Shown one piece after another: positions 23,896-35,869 of a stretch of DNA of 64,000 nt (its first letter is position 1; each line of letters begins with the position of its first letter). A model generated the notes under the pieces. The model was not told the DNA's origin, did no database searches, and worked only from the letters and a program-made list of their open reading frames with translations. Position numbers and translations under genes: made by a program. The stretch comes from Erodium maritimum (lineage: Eukaryota; Streptophyta; Magnoliopsida; Geraniales; Geraniaceae), in assembly GCA_963921825.1 (NCBI GenBank), contig OY997592.1, positions 33,536,252 through 33,600,251 on the forward strand, read 5' to 3'.

Positions 23896-25743
23896 TGTTG
23901 GAATTCTAGGGAGCAAAACACAGCGGAAAATAAAAACTTTCCCTAGAATAGCCTCAGGATCCATGTAATTCCGAGTAAACCGACAAACAAAAATTAAAGG
24001 AGAAATTACCTCTTTCAATTTTTCAGCTTGGTTCGAGACAGGGACCAACTTGCAGCTCGTATATGTCAGCAACAAACCGTTGTAATACAAACCCCTTAGG
24101 TCAGATTGAAGACCAATATGTGTAGAACGTTCACTCCAAAAATCAGCAAGATCGGACCTCGGATAAACCTCCGATCGAGCTCTTTACAGTGGCTGGTCGG
24201 ACAGAATCTGGGCAGAAAAATCTGGGCAGATTTTTCTCTTCTTGTTGCAAACCAAGAACACCCGAAACAAATGGATTTGGCTTGAGTCTCCAAGACGCCT
24301 ACGTATCCTCTTGGAGGAATCAAAGCCGCATAGTTCTTGAACAATCCTTCCCAAAATCTTTTGTTTGCTAGCACAAGATGAAGAACACTTCTTCCTCTCT
24401 CTTTTCTCTCTACTCGTTTTTCTCTCTACACTTTGAGAACCATTCTCAACACAACCTTGAGAAAAATCTGATTTTTCTTCTCTCTGTTTCATGCATATAT
24501 AACCCAACATGACCACACTTATTTTATTTGGAAAAACCCAACACTTGGACTTCCAACTTGGACAAGTGTCTCACTTAGGTTTTGCATGCTTACTATTCCT
24601 AAACATGACTCCACTAAGTCATTTCAAGCAAGTCCAACTCTTGACCTTTCTTTTATGACAAGTGTCTTATTTTAGGAGTAGTGGTCATGCAAAAATACCC
24701 TCTTTGAATTTCACAAATTCAAGGGTCATTTTTTGCATTTTAATTGCTCAACATAATCTTCATTATATTGGCAATTCGAAAAACGAGTTCAATGAATAAA
24801 TAAATATTATATCAAATATAATATATTATTTCATTCACTTAATGGACTTCCAAAGTCCAACACGATTTTGGGCTTGTTGTTGGGTGTGACCCTGCAGGCT
24901 CATACGACGTTCGCAGTGGGCCCGAAATCCTTGATTCGTCCACATGTCATAGTTGTCTTCTAGCAAAGCAATATGACTACCCAAATGTGTATGATGATCG
25001 TCAATGCGACTTAACCTTTACACTCTAATATGCTAACCCTTCTGTCAACGATATCTCGATCGAATAAGGCATATGGCCGTCATCCTTATTTTATTCGATC
25101 GCTGTTTCTTGATCTTAAGTAGACTGTCAGTGATAACTCTTTATCAATTCGCATGGCCATGCTTTTTCTTGCAGTCCACTTATCAAGGGGCCAAAACGAT
25201 ATCTCTCATATTTATATGAGTGACAGATCCCTTATCAGTCAACCATATCTCTCACATAGACACTTATGCATCCAATCACAGCCTTTATAATTGCCCGGTT
25301 AAAGACAACGTTTAACTGTGTCAAAGCACACAGCCACCTATGTAGAAATCATGATGACTATAAGGTCAGAGGACTTAAGTCATATTATAGTACTGAGAAA
25401 TACTCATGAAAGTTCCTATGTAGTATTCTCATAGTGGGCCATCCAATGCCATTTCCCTAAATGACATCTATGATTTGACTTCATATCCAATATGTATGAT
25501 CAGTAAAACGTAATCATCAGCTAACATCATACTAGTCTTAGTATATCAATAAGACCAGGGATCAAGTGAATAATACTCTATTACTTCTAAGAGTTTTACT
25601 ATCAGGTCCTCAACCCGATGATCTTAAGAAAGAGTATTATTCACACTATTAACATTTCACAAATGATAATAGTAGTGCCGATGTATTAATGAAATGATAA
25701 TGCCGTCCATAATCACGATTGGCCTAGGGCACAAAAACCAACA
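23896..25743 (-). repeat. Copia-2 3' LTR
   Basis: 1848 bp. On the + strand it begins TGTTGGAATTCTAGGG and ends AAAAACCAACA. It is followed by CTCCCACTTGCAC, whose complement is the polypurine tract of a - strand element. Confidence 0.92.
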
Positions 25744-28700
25744 CTCCCACTTGCACTAGGTCCAATTGACATTACAAGTAATGCCTATTGACTTGACATG
25801 ACACTCATGTCCAAGGTGTGGAAGCACCTTGGTTATATGATCAGTCAAATTATCATTTGTAGGTACTTTTCATATCTTAGCATTTCCTCTCTCAATGAGA
25901 TGGTAACGACTTAGGATGTGTTTGTATTTCTGGTGCGATCTAGGCTCCTTGGCCTATGCTATCGCCCCATAGTTATCACAATACATGTTTACCGGATCTG
26001 ATATACTAGGGATGATTCCCAAGCCGGATCCAAACACTTTCTTTAGCTGCATCCAATGCAGCTAACTACTCGTCTTCTGTTGTAGCAACCGTGTTCAGCT
26101 CCGAGCTTCTTAAGCTGAACTCACCTTCATTCAAAGAAAAACACATAACCAGACTATGATTTAAAATCATCTATGTCGGTCTGGAAGCTAGCGTCTATGT
26201 AACTCTTTACAGCTAGTTCACTTTTCTGACCGCCATACAGCATAAAGTCATCCTTATTCCTTCTCAAGTACTTAATGATCCTTTAGCTGTAGTCCAGTGA
26301 CCTTCACATGGACCTTCCTGGTATCTACTCGTTGCACTTAATGCATACGAGACACTGTGTTTAGTACACAACATCGCATATAAGATAAACCCAATATCAG
26401 ACGCATATGGGATTTTACTCATGCGGTCCCGCTCATCAAGTGTCATAAGACACTAAGTCTTGCTGAGGCTAATGCCATGGGACATTGGAAAAAACCCTCT
26501 TTTAGAGTCTTGCATACTAAACCTTGACAACACCTTGTCAATGTAAGTGCTTTGACTTAGGCCCAGAAGCTTTCTAGATCTATCTCCATAGATTTTGATA
26601 CCTAATACATAGGCAGCTTCGCCTAGGTCCTTCATTGAAAAACATTGCCCTAGATAGGGATGTCATTTTCAATGACCAGTATGTCATCTACATACAGCAC
26701 TAAAAATACGATCTCGCTCCCACTAACCTTCTTGTACACACAAGGCCCATCTTTGTACTTGATGAAGTCAAACCCTTTGACTTATTCATCAAAACAAAGA
26801 TTCCAACTTTGACGAGCATGCTTTAATCCATGAATGGATTTCTGCAGCTAGTCAATGGTCTCTTGATAGGATGTGGATTCAACTTGATCCACAGCTATCA
26901 CGTCATTAATCTCTGAACTGAGAAACCCATATCTGATAGGGGCTTGACGTGTCCTTTCAGATCTCCTTTGTACTTGTGGTACAACCTCAGGTACTACATT
27001 CTCTTGTTCATGTACTTGAGTAACCATTTTAGGTACAACGCTACTTTGTGGGTCTGTAACTTCTTTAAGTTCAACAGCCCTCCCACTGTTTCTTTTGGAA
27101 ATAAACTCTCTTTCCAAAATACTCCACCCCGAGCAATAAACACTTTGTTCTCCGTAGCGTTGTAGAAGTAATATCCTTTAGTTTCCTTAGGATATCCTAC
27201 AAAGAGGAACTTCTCTGATTTGGGGCTAACTTATTCATCATTAGACGGTTCTCATAAGTTACACATCCCCATATCCTTAGAAAAGACAAATCAGGAACCT
27301 TTCTTGTCCATATCTCATATGGTGTCTTATCTACTGCCTTTGTGGTACTCTGTTCAAGACGAATGTAGTAGTTTCCAGAGTATATCCTCAAAATGAGATT
27401 GGGAGATCAATGTTACTCATCATAGACTGAACCATATCCCATAGGGTTCAATTCCTCCGTTCATACACACCATTCCAATGTGGTGTTCCCGGGGAAGTTA
27501 GTTGAGAAATGATCTCACAATCTTTCAGATGATCTACGAATTCTTGGCTCAAATATTCACCACTTCGATCATATCGTATTGCCTTAATATTTTGGCCAAG
27601 TTGATTTTGTACTTCATTCTTGAAAATTCTGAACCTTTCAAAATTCCGATTTGTTATGAAGTACCCAAATCCTCCTCTAGCAGTTGCACTTATTGGACCA
27701 CATACATCCGAATGTATAATCCCCAATAAGCCACTAGCTCTCTCACCGTTTCAGAAAAAAGGTGTCTTTGTCATCTTGTCCATTAAATAAGATTCGTACG
27801 TTTCAAATGATTCATAAAAGAATCCAAAAGTCCATGGAATTGGAGTTTTGATACGCGTTTCTTATTTACATGAATCAAGCGAGAGTGCTAGAGGAATATA
27901 GGGTTTGTCTCATCAGACTTAAACCCTCTTGTATCAATGTTATAGAGGGACTTCTCATTAGAGTCTTCTATGTTCAAAACATAAAGACCTCTAACTCGAG
28001 AAGCATTTGCATGATGAACGTTATCATGAGAAAGACTAAACTTACTATTCTCAATAGAAAACTTATAGCCTTCTTTGTCCAAACACGAAATGGAGACGAT
28101 ACTCCTACAAAAACGTAGGTACATGATAACATTGTTCAAAATGCAAAACAAGCCCACTAGGCAAGGCCAACTCGTATGTCCCCACAACTAAGGCAATGAC
28201 TCCATGGTCATCCCCAACTCGTAGGTCCACCACGCCTTCCTTCAATGCCCTCTTACTTTTGAGTCCCTGCACATTTATACAAATGTGGGATTCAGATCCA
28301 ATATCCAATATCCAAGAATCAAAAAGTAGATGCATTTATTTCTATAACATGAATACCTGAAGAGCTGGGTACACTACCCTTGTTCTTCTTCAGATCATCT
28401 TTATATTTCTTGCAGTTCCTCTTCCAATGACCAACCTCATTGCAGTAATGGTAAACCGAGTCTTTTGGGGCTGGAAATTGAGTGTACTCGGGTCTTGGCT
28501 TTGACATGGGCCTTAAACCCATAGGAGCCACAAGACCCTTTCCTTTTGTACTCGGTTCCTCTCTTAACCATCAGAACATCCTTGGTATTACCTTGGATGT
28601 TCTTCTCAGCAGTTTGAAGCATCCCATTCAACTCTGAGATGGTCTTGACCATGTTATGCATATAGAAGTTCATAATGAAACCATGAAATTCATCAGGAAG

Positions 28701-29198
28701 TTACTGGAGGAGAATATCTGTAGCCAACTCCGGTTCTAACTTGAAACCGAGTCTCTCAAGATGCTCAATAAAATCCTTCATCTTAAGCACATGAGGGCTA
28801 ACACCCTTCCCAACAGGCATCTTGCATGACATGAGGTTCTTGACAGTATTGAACCTTTCAATCCTAGCCTTCTCTTGGAACATTTCCTTGAGTTGAACCA
28901 TCATGTCATACGCATCCTCCTCCATCATCTGCTTCTGGAGATCAGCCTCCATAGAACCAAGCATTATACAAGTGACATCAACAGAGTCATTAAAATGTTT
29001 GGTCCAACCATCTCTAATGGAGTTTGAAGCATTCGAGGCTGGTTCCTCAGGAACTGGCTCATCCAGGATATACTCTTTTCTTTCCTGCCTGAGAACAATT
29101 CTCAGGTTTCTGGCCCAATCCAGAAAATTTGTCCCATTGAGCTTATCCTTCTCAAGGATCGATCGTATCGATAAATTATGTGAATTGTTTGAAGACAT
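25744..29198 (-). mobile_element. Copia-2 gag-pol remnants
   Basis: Read on the - strand. Gag starts at the ATG at 29196-29198 (MSSNNSHNLSIRSILEKDKL) and includes a zinc-knuckle-like GHWKRNC region near 28430. A gag-pre-integrase stretch lies at 27888-28335 and integrase at 27197-27726. A proline-rich linker with RRSERTRQAPIRYGF lies near 26930. RT and RNase H parts run down to about 25800, with a LGIKIYGDRSR-type RT stretch at 26453-26635. The order is the normal Ty1/copia order. About ten breaks are visible, so it is a fossil. Confidence 0.85.
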
Positions 29199-29447
29199 GA
29201 TCTACAACAGATAGATATGCAAAGTCATTAATACGGATATAGAACAATCAACCCTTTGTTGTATCTTCAGGATACATTAAAAGCCAAGATCCATATTGAA
29301 TTCCACTTGGAGTAAGCTTTGGCTTAATCGCCCCAAGTAGAATTAATTAGGTAGGTAACGCTTTACCAATTGCATCACTATGCAACTCTTGGATAGAATA
29401 AACACATCATATGTGTTGGCACAAATTCTATCTGATGCCCTAGGTCC
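29199..29447 (-). other. Copia-2 leader, gag-proximal part
   Basis: Non-coding leader between the gag start and solo LTR G. The gag ATG is preceded on the - strand by GTTGTAGATC, as in copia C and D. Nothing else is recognised. Confidence 0.7.
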
Positions 29448-31368
29448 AAAACTGTAATAACCACTCCCGGTCAACGCCAGTCAAACCTGCGAAAAACAGG
29501 AAAATTTAAAAAATTTAAGACTGACAGTTAAGTGAACCTAAAATGACCTCGAGTGTCATACCGGACTTAAGTTGACCCCTTTATTGACCAAAGTGAGTTC
29601 CGGGGGACTCAAGGCAACTTTCTGATCAATTTGGGAAATGTTGGCTTTTCGCTGGAAAAGTCAACCGAGCGACGTTTTGGTCCATTCGAGGACCGTTTTG
29701 GATCCGAAAATCTTAGCCGTCGTCGCAGCGGTCTTAGTTGAGCCGTTTCCTTGTAGGCCGCCAAGTTTCGTAATTTCTTGGGAAAAGTGCCCGTTCGGGG
29801 CCCGAAACGTCCGTTTTTCGTGAATCTGATTGGAAAATATCAAGTAGATATTTTCCAAAAGGTGTGGGACCCACCTTGACACATGTCCAACTTGTGGTGG
29901 TGTTAGTTTTGGGGGGAAAAGGTGAGTGGACATGGTGTGGCCGAAATTAAGGGTTAAAAGAAGAAAAAAAATAGAATTTTAGTTAGTTGTTTAAATTAGA
30001 AAAGAAGAGAGAGTTTAGAGAGAGAAGAAGAAGAAGAGAGAAGGATAAAGGGTTAGGGTTTGGAGAAGAATCAAGCCCTTGGATCGTCTTGAAGCGAAGA
30101 GCAATTGTCTTTCCCTCGTTCTCCTCTTGGGTAAGCACCGAATCGATCGTCATTTTGATAGTTTTCAAATGTTAGGGTTTGGGTGAAACTATTAGTTTAT
30201 GGTGGTTTTGGTGTTTGGGAAATTGTTGGAGACGTTTTAGAGGTGTTGGAGGTTTAATTGCACGTTTTCCGGTGACCGGAGGCTCGGGAGGAGCTCCGGC
30301 CACCGTGGGTGGTGGCCGGCCGGCCATGGGGTGGCTGGCCGGAGGTGGTACCAGCCACAACCATGGTGGCCGAACCCCCCTTGAGCCCTAGGAGCTCTCG
30401 GCCAAGTGGGTTGGTGGGGCCCACGTGCTCGGGTGCTCGGGTTTTATCGTTCGGGTGGTTTAAAACGTTCCCCGGACCACTTACCCTAAACCGAATCGAA
30501 AATTGGAATTAAATTGGAGAAGTTGTAATTTATCGGGTTTAGAAACTTTAAACGTCATTTAATTGACTCGGGAGTCGGAATTCGATTCGGGCAAGTACAT
30601 TGGGTTCCTTGAACCATTCTAAGACCGTAGGAACGAAAACGGGGGCTTTTGGAGCCCCGGAAGGCAATTAACAAAACCCTGGCAGATTCGCCATGTCGGG
30701 CGAATCGGGCCTTTACGGGTCCCTTATCGACAATGTCGAGTAATTGGGAAGTTTGGGAGTGATCGACATTGTCGGGGTTAAGTTTGGGCTTCGAGTTTAA
30801 TGGTTTTCGGTTTATTCGTACTAGTTTAAAAGTGCCCTTAAATTGTGTTCTTTTAGATCGTGCCACGGACCGGGGCAAGGGAAAGCTGGGTGAGTGACTG
30901 AGATCATCACCGGAGCTCGTGGTTGGCTTTTGGGAGAACACGCACGAGGTAGGGAAAAGTAGCCAGATCTCGGCCCTGACTGGGGAAAGTTAACAGTAGA
31001 ATTGCATGTGACACCGGGGTGTCGTGGGTTGAATAGGTTTATTTAATTATTAGAAAAGCATGCTACGGGAACTTGGTAATTATTAGAAAAGCATGATACA
31101 GGATTGTAGTGTTTATCAGAAAAGCATGTTACGGGAACTTAGTAATTATTGGAAAGGCATGTGACACTTAGTAGTGTCGTAGGAGTAGAGAACTTAGCGA
31201 TAATTGTTTTACTGGAGGCATATGACCATGCCCGGAGGTTGTTTGTGAACTTATCGATATTAGGAGTACTGGAGACATATGACCATGCCCGGAGGTTGAT
31301 TGTGAAACTGTTGATATTAGGACTATTGGAGGCTTGGGTTAAGCCGGAGGTTGATTGTTTATTTTGGC

Positions 31369-31620
31369 GTCTTGGGTGGCCTTGAGAGCCCGTGTATTAT
31401 TATGGTTGAGTCTTGGGTGGCCTTGAGAGCCCGTGTATTATTATGGTTGAGTCTTGGGTGGCCTTGAGAGCCCGTGTATTATTATGGTCGAGTCTTGGGT
31501 GGCCTTGAGAGCCCGTGTATTATTATGGTTGAGTCTTGGGTGGCCTTGAGAGCCCGTGTATTATTATTGTTGAGTCTTGGGTGGCCATGAGAGCCCGTGT
31601 TGTTAATCGTGTTTGGGTGG
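31369..31620. repeat. 41-bp minisatellite, about six units
   Basis: Units begin at 31369, 31410, 31451, 31492, 31533 and 31574, each starting GTCTTGGGTGGCCTTGAGAG. A degenerate seventh follows. The exact 41-bp period and near-identity suggest recent expansion or homogenisation inside solo LTR G. The word GGTGGCCTTGAGAGCCCG is also found in the Tek LTRs (near 40260 on the other strand). Confidence 0.93.
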
Positions 31621-32200
31621 CCATGAGAGCCCGTACTTTACTGTTGGTGTTTTAGCTGGCTTACGAGTTAGAGTCTCGGTAAGTTGCAAGCGTGTTTTAT
31701 TGTTGAGTTTTGGGTGTCCATGAGTGCCCGTGGGGTTGTTGAACCCGTGTCTTTACCTTTGGTGTTTGGGCGGTCTTGAGAGTCCGTGTACTAAGGTTGG
31801 TGTCTTTGGCTGGCCTGACCGAGTTAGAGTCTCGGGGGGGTTGCAAGCTTTCTTTAGCTGGCTTACGAGTTAGAGTCTCGGTAAGTTGCAAGCGTGTCTT
31901 GGTTGGTGTCTTGGGAGGCCGTGAGTGCCTGTGGGGCTGTTGAGTCCGAGTTTTACTGTTAGTGTCTTGGTGGCCATGAATGCCTGTGAGTGTTGAACCT
32001 GTGTTGTTACTGATTGTTGAACTTGCTTGTGATTGTGATTGTGATTGTGATTGTGTTTGTGGTTACCGGAGGTTGGGGGCCCGCTTCCTGAAACGGGGGT
32101 CCACGAGCACACGCGTCTGCATGTTCAGACGGGGTAGGGGGCCCGCCCGCCAATAAAGTGGTCCTGGCCGCGCGTGTGTGGTTTGGGTTTGTGAGCATAC

Positions 32201-32380
32201 CTTGGCTGGCTTATGGGTTAGAGTCCCAGTAAGTTGCAGCATTTTCCGGCTGGCTTATGGGTTAGAGTCCCAGTAAGTTGCAGCATTTTCCGGCTGGCTT
32301 ATGGGTTAGAGTCCCAGTAAGTTGCAGCATTTTCCGGCTGGCTTATGGGTTAGAGTCCCGGTAAGTTGCAGCATTCTTGG
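32201..32380. repeat. 44-bp minisatellite, four units
   Basis: Four units of 44 bp containing GGCTGGCTTATGGGTTAGAG and then AGTAAGTTGCAGCATTTT. Each unit contains GTAAGT followed within 6 nt by TTGCAG. Degenerate relatives occur at 31640-31690 and 31855-31895. Confidence 0.9.
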
Positions 32381-33024
32381 GTTGGCCTGACCGGGTTAGA
32401 GTCCCGGGAGGGCGTTCTTGGCAGCTGGTTTGCGATCCTTTGTGATCTTGTTTGGTGTGCGATCCTTTGTGATCTTGTTTGGTGTGTGATCCCTTGTGAT
32501 GCTGTTTGGTATTGCGTAACTTTCTTTGGAGTCCTTGGAAGAGGTCGTCAATGGTTGTGTCGGGTCTACTTTACGTGTCAGGATGTCGAGTTGGTCAGGG
32601 AAGGCAACAGTGGGTGTATGTTCAGTTAGAGTACTTGGGTTGGGGATGGTGTTCCCCGGTGTTGAGTTGTTGGTGGTGCTATTTGCTTTGTCTGCTAATT
32701 ATGCCGTAGTCAGTCTGTTATCCGTGGTGGTGAGCTCGCTCACCCCTAGCTGCTTTTCCTATGGTACTGTTCGTGGGACGGACTAGGTGAGCTCTCGAAG
32801 CTTGTGGAGCTAGGAGCGGAGTCCGGGTTTTGTCTGTTGAGTCTAGTGACGGATACCTTGTACTTTTGTCCACTTGTTGGGACGTGTTTTAAACTGTAAT
32901 TATTATTTTTGTTGAACAAATGATGATTTTAAAGTGATCTATAAAAATGGTTTCAAGAGTGTTTATTATTTTAAAACGTTCACGTCCCGAGTTCGGTTTA
33001 CTGAAATTGGGGCGTGACAAAAAC

Positions 33025-34543
33025 CATTTTGATAACCTAGAAAAGTACAACCATATCCGGATATGCAACCTCGACTACTATGCGCACCACGCTTTGGCGT
33101 AACCTACACATAGCAACCAAGAGTTCACTCCATGCTATCAAACTTAAATGACTATGTGCACCACGCTTTGGCGTAACCTACACATAGCAATTTAAGGTTT
33201 GATCCATCTAACTTTAGACAATTGTATGTACCACGCTTTGGCATAACCTACACACAACGTTCTAAGGTTGGATAAGTGCTTAATCCATCCCATCTAGCTT
33301 AGAGGACTATGTGCACCACGCTTTGGAGTAACCTACACATAGGTTTAAGGTTCGATAGGTGGACCAATATGGAAGGCATCTCACCGACTTAATATTTAGT
33401 TTTAGGGTTGATTTCACCTTATTGTATCATATACAAAAAGGTCTGTTGTATCACATACAAACAGTATAAGCACTTTAACAACAAATAAGTCATGCAATAC
33501 CATGCATAAGCATTAAAGTAAACGTGTCATAGCATAGCCCATTACTAAGTTGGTCTTCATAAGCCCATATGAAGACCAAAGGTCAATCCTAGGGGTGAAA
33601 CAAAAACAAGCCTTCAAGAGAACTCTTCATCTTGAACCTCCGTCTTTGAGTTCCACCTCCCACTTTCCTTTTTGACCATCCTTCAAAAATACTTCTCTTG
33701 AAAAACACCGTCTTGGGCTTCTCTTGTTACGAAGAACTTATTACAACAAAAATAACGACACGCATGCCGTATTTAAATTACAAACCCAAATAAAATTAAA
33801 GTAAGCAAATTGGTCGGGATGGGCTATGCGATGCACCATGCATCAAGCAACACACATACAATATCAATATATCATAAGAAACAAATTAACACACCTTCGA
33901 GTAAACAATTTACTCAAAGATAATTGTAGCGCCTCTAACAGGGTGAAGGGGTTCGGAGAATTTTTCACTAAGGCATTTGAATTGCCAAGGAAAAATCTCA
34001 TCGGAATTAATCCAACAATTGGATTTTATGATATTCGAACTTGTTTTAAAACAACTCGAATAATTCCAATTCCATTAACAAATCACAATCATATTGTGAA
34101 TTAAGCCATATACTCATAACATAGTATTAGAAAGTATGAGTGCCCCCAAAAGGATGCTATCATCACTTGAACTAGGATGATACTAGCACTTATGCATGCA
34201 TGCTACTAGCACTTGCAAAATATGCTACTAGTACTCATGCATGCGTGCTACTAGCACCTTCAACATTCCATAATCACATTATGAAATCAATTATCCATTC
34301 ACAATAGATTATTTTCACAGTTCATAACCGTGCACCCCATTAGAAAAACTAATTTGCATAATCATAGTTCACAACTATAACACATGTTGTATAATCCTAT
34401 TATCCAACATGCCTAAATCATGCAAATTCGGCCTACAATCAAACATGCATCAACATGCAAAAAACCTCTTAAACCCGAAAGCACATACAACAACCAAGCA
34501 TGCATGGTCGGTTTAAACGAATTACAAGAGGCTCTGATACCAC
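33025..34543 (-). other. Copia-2 leader, LTR-proximal part, with four 36-nt hairpins and primer site
   Basis: Non-coding. It contains four repeats of a 36-nt two-stem hairpin (33078-33113, 33152-33187, 33222-33257, 33307-33342), spaced 70-85 nt. Near 34150-34260 a GCTACTAGCAC-type word recurs around ATGCATGC. The primer site TGGTATCAGAGC (- strand) lies at 34531-34542, next to the LTR start at 34544. Confidence 0.85.
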
Positions 34544-35869
34544 TGTTGGAATTCTAGGGAGCAAAACGCAGCGGAAAATAAAAACTTTCCCTAGAATAGC
34601 CTCAGGATCCATGTAATTCCGAGTAAACCGACAAACAAAAATTAAAGGAGAAATTACCTCTTTCAATATTTCAGCTTGGTTCGAGACAGGGACCAACTTG
34701 CAGCTCGTATATGTCAGCAACGAACCGTTGTAATACAAATCCCTTAGGTCATATTGAAGACCAATATGTGTAGAACGTTCACTCCAAAAATCAGCAAGAT
34801 CGGACCTCGGATGAACCTCCGATCGAGCTCTTTACAGTGGCAGGTCGGACAGAATCTGGGCAGAAAAATCTGGGCAGATTTTTCTCTTCTTGTTGCAAAC
34901 CAAGAACACCTGAAACAAATGGATTTGGCTTGAGTCTCCAAGACGCCTACGTATCCTCTTGGAGGAATCAAATCCGCGTAGTTCTTGAACAATCCTTCCC
35001 AAAATCTTTTGTTTGCTAGCACAAGATGAAGAACACTTCTTCCTCTCTCTTTTCTCTCTACTCGTTTTTCTCTCTACTTGTTTTTCTCTCTACACTTTGA
35101 GAACCATTCTCAACACAACCTTGAGAAAAATCTGATTTTTCTTCTCTCTCTTTCATGCATATATAACCCAACATGACCACACTTATTTTATTTGGAAAAA
35201 CCCAACACTTGGACTTCCAACTTGGACAAGTGTCTCACTTAGGTTTTGCATGCTTACTATTCCTAAACATGACTCCACTAAGTCATTTCAAGCAAGTCCA
35301 ACTCTTGGCCTTTCTTTTATGACAAGTGTCTTATTTTAGGAGTAGTGGTCATGCAAAAATACCCTCTTTGAATTTCACAAATTCAAGGGTCATTTTTTTC
35401 ATTTTAATTGCCTAACATAATCTTCATTATATTGGCAATTATAAAAACGAGTTTAATGAATAAATAAATATTATATCAAATATAATATATTATTTCATTC
35501 ACTTAATGGACTTCCAAAGTCCAACACGATTTTGGGCTTGTTGTTGGGTGTGACCTTGCAGGCTCATACGACGTTCGGCAGTGGGCCCGAAATCCTCGAT
35601 TCGTCCACATGTCATAGTTGTCTTCTAGCAAAGCAATATGACTACCCAAACGTGTATGATGATCGTCAATGCGACTTAACCTTTACACGCTAATATGCTA
35701 ACCCTTCTGTCAACGATATCTCGATCGAATAAGGCATATGGCCGTCATCCTTATTTTATTCGATCGCTGTTTCTTGATCTTAAGTAGACTGCCAATGATA
35801 ACTCTTTATCAATTCGCATGACCATGCTTTTTCTTCCAGTCCACTTATCAAGGGGCCCAAAGGATATCT
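34544..35869 (-). repeat. Copia-2 5' LTR, first part
   Basis: Begins TGTTGGAATTCTAGGG beside the primer site and follows the 3' LTR at 23896 until copia C interrupts it. The LTR resumes at 55385. Together the two parts total 1865 bp against 1848 bp in the other LTR; the difference is a 17-bp duplication in a TTTTTCTCTCTAC tract. Confidence 0.92.

Larger units (their letters stand above)
29453..33019 (+). mobile_element. Solo gypsy LTR G (3.57 kb, Tekay-like), + strand
   Basis: Begins TGTAATAACCACTCCCGG and ends GGGGCGTGACA, the same termini as the LTRs of the gypsy element at 39117-50166 but on the opposite strand. It is flanked by the 5-bp duplication aaaac (29448-29452 and 33020-33024). 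No internal region is present, which is the signature of recombination between the two LTRs of one element. Family landmarks are an A/G-rich leader near 30000, donor-like GGGTAAGC at 30130, minisatellites at 31369 and 32201, and a GTGAGC/GCTCAC hairpin at 32729. It lies in the Copia-2 leader and is younger than Copia-2. Confidence 0.94.

Noticed and set aside
24184-24516. 110-residue basic open frame on the - strand near the 3' LTR of Copia-2
   Set aside because: Wholly inside the LTR; the second LTR (34744-35022) has only a shorter, altered frame.
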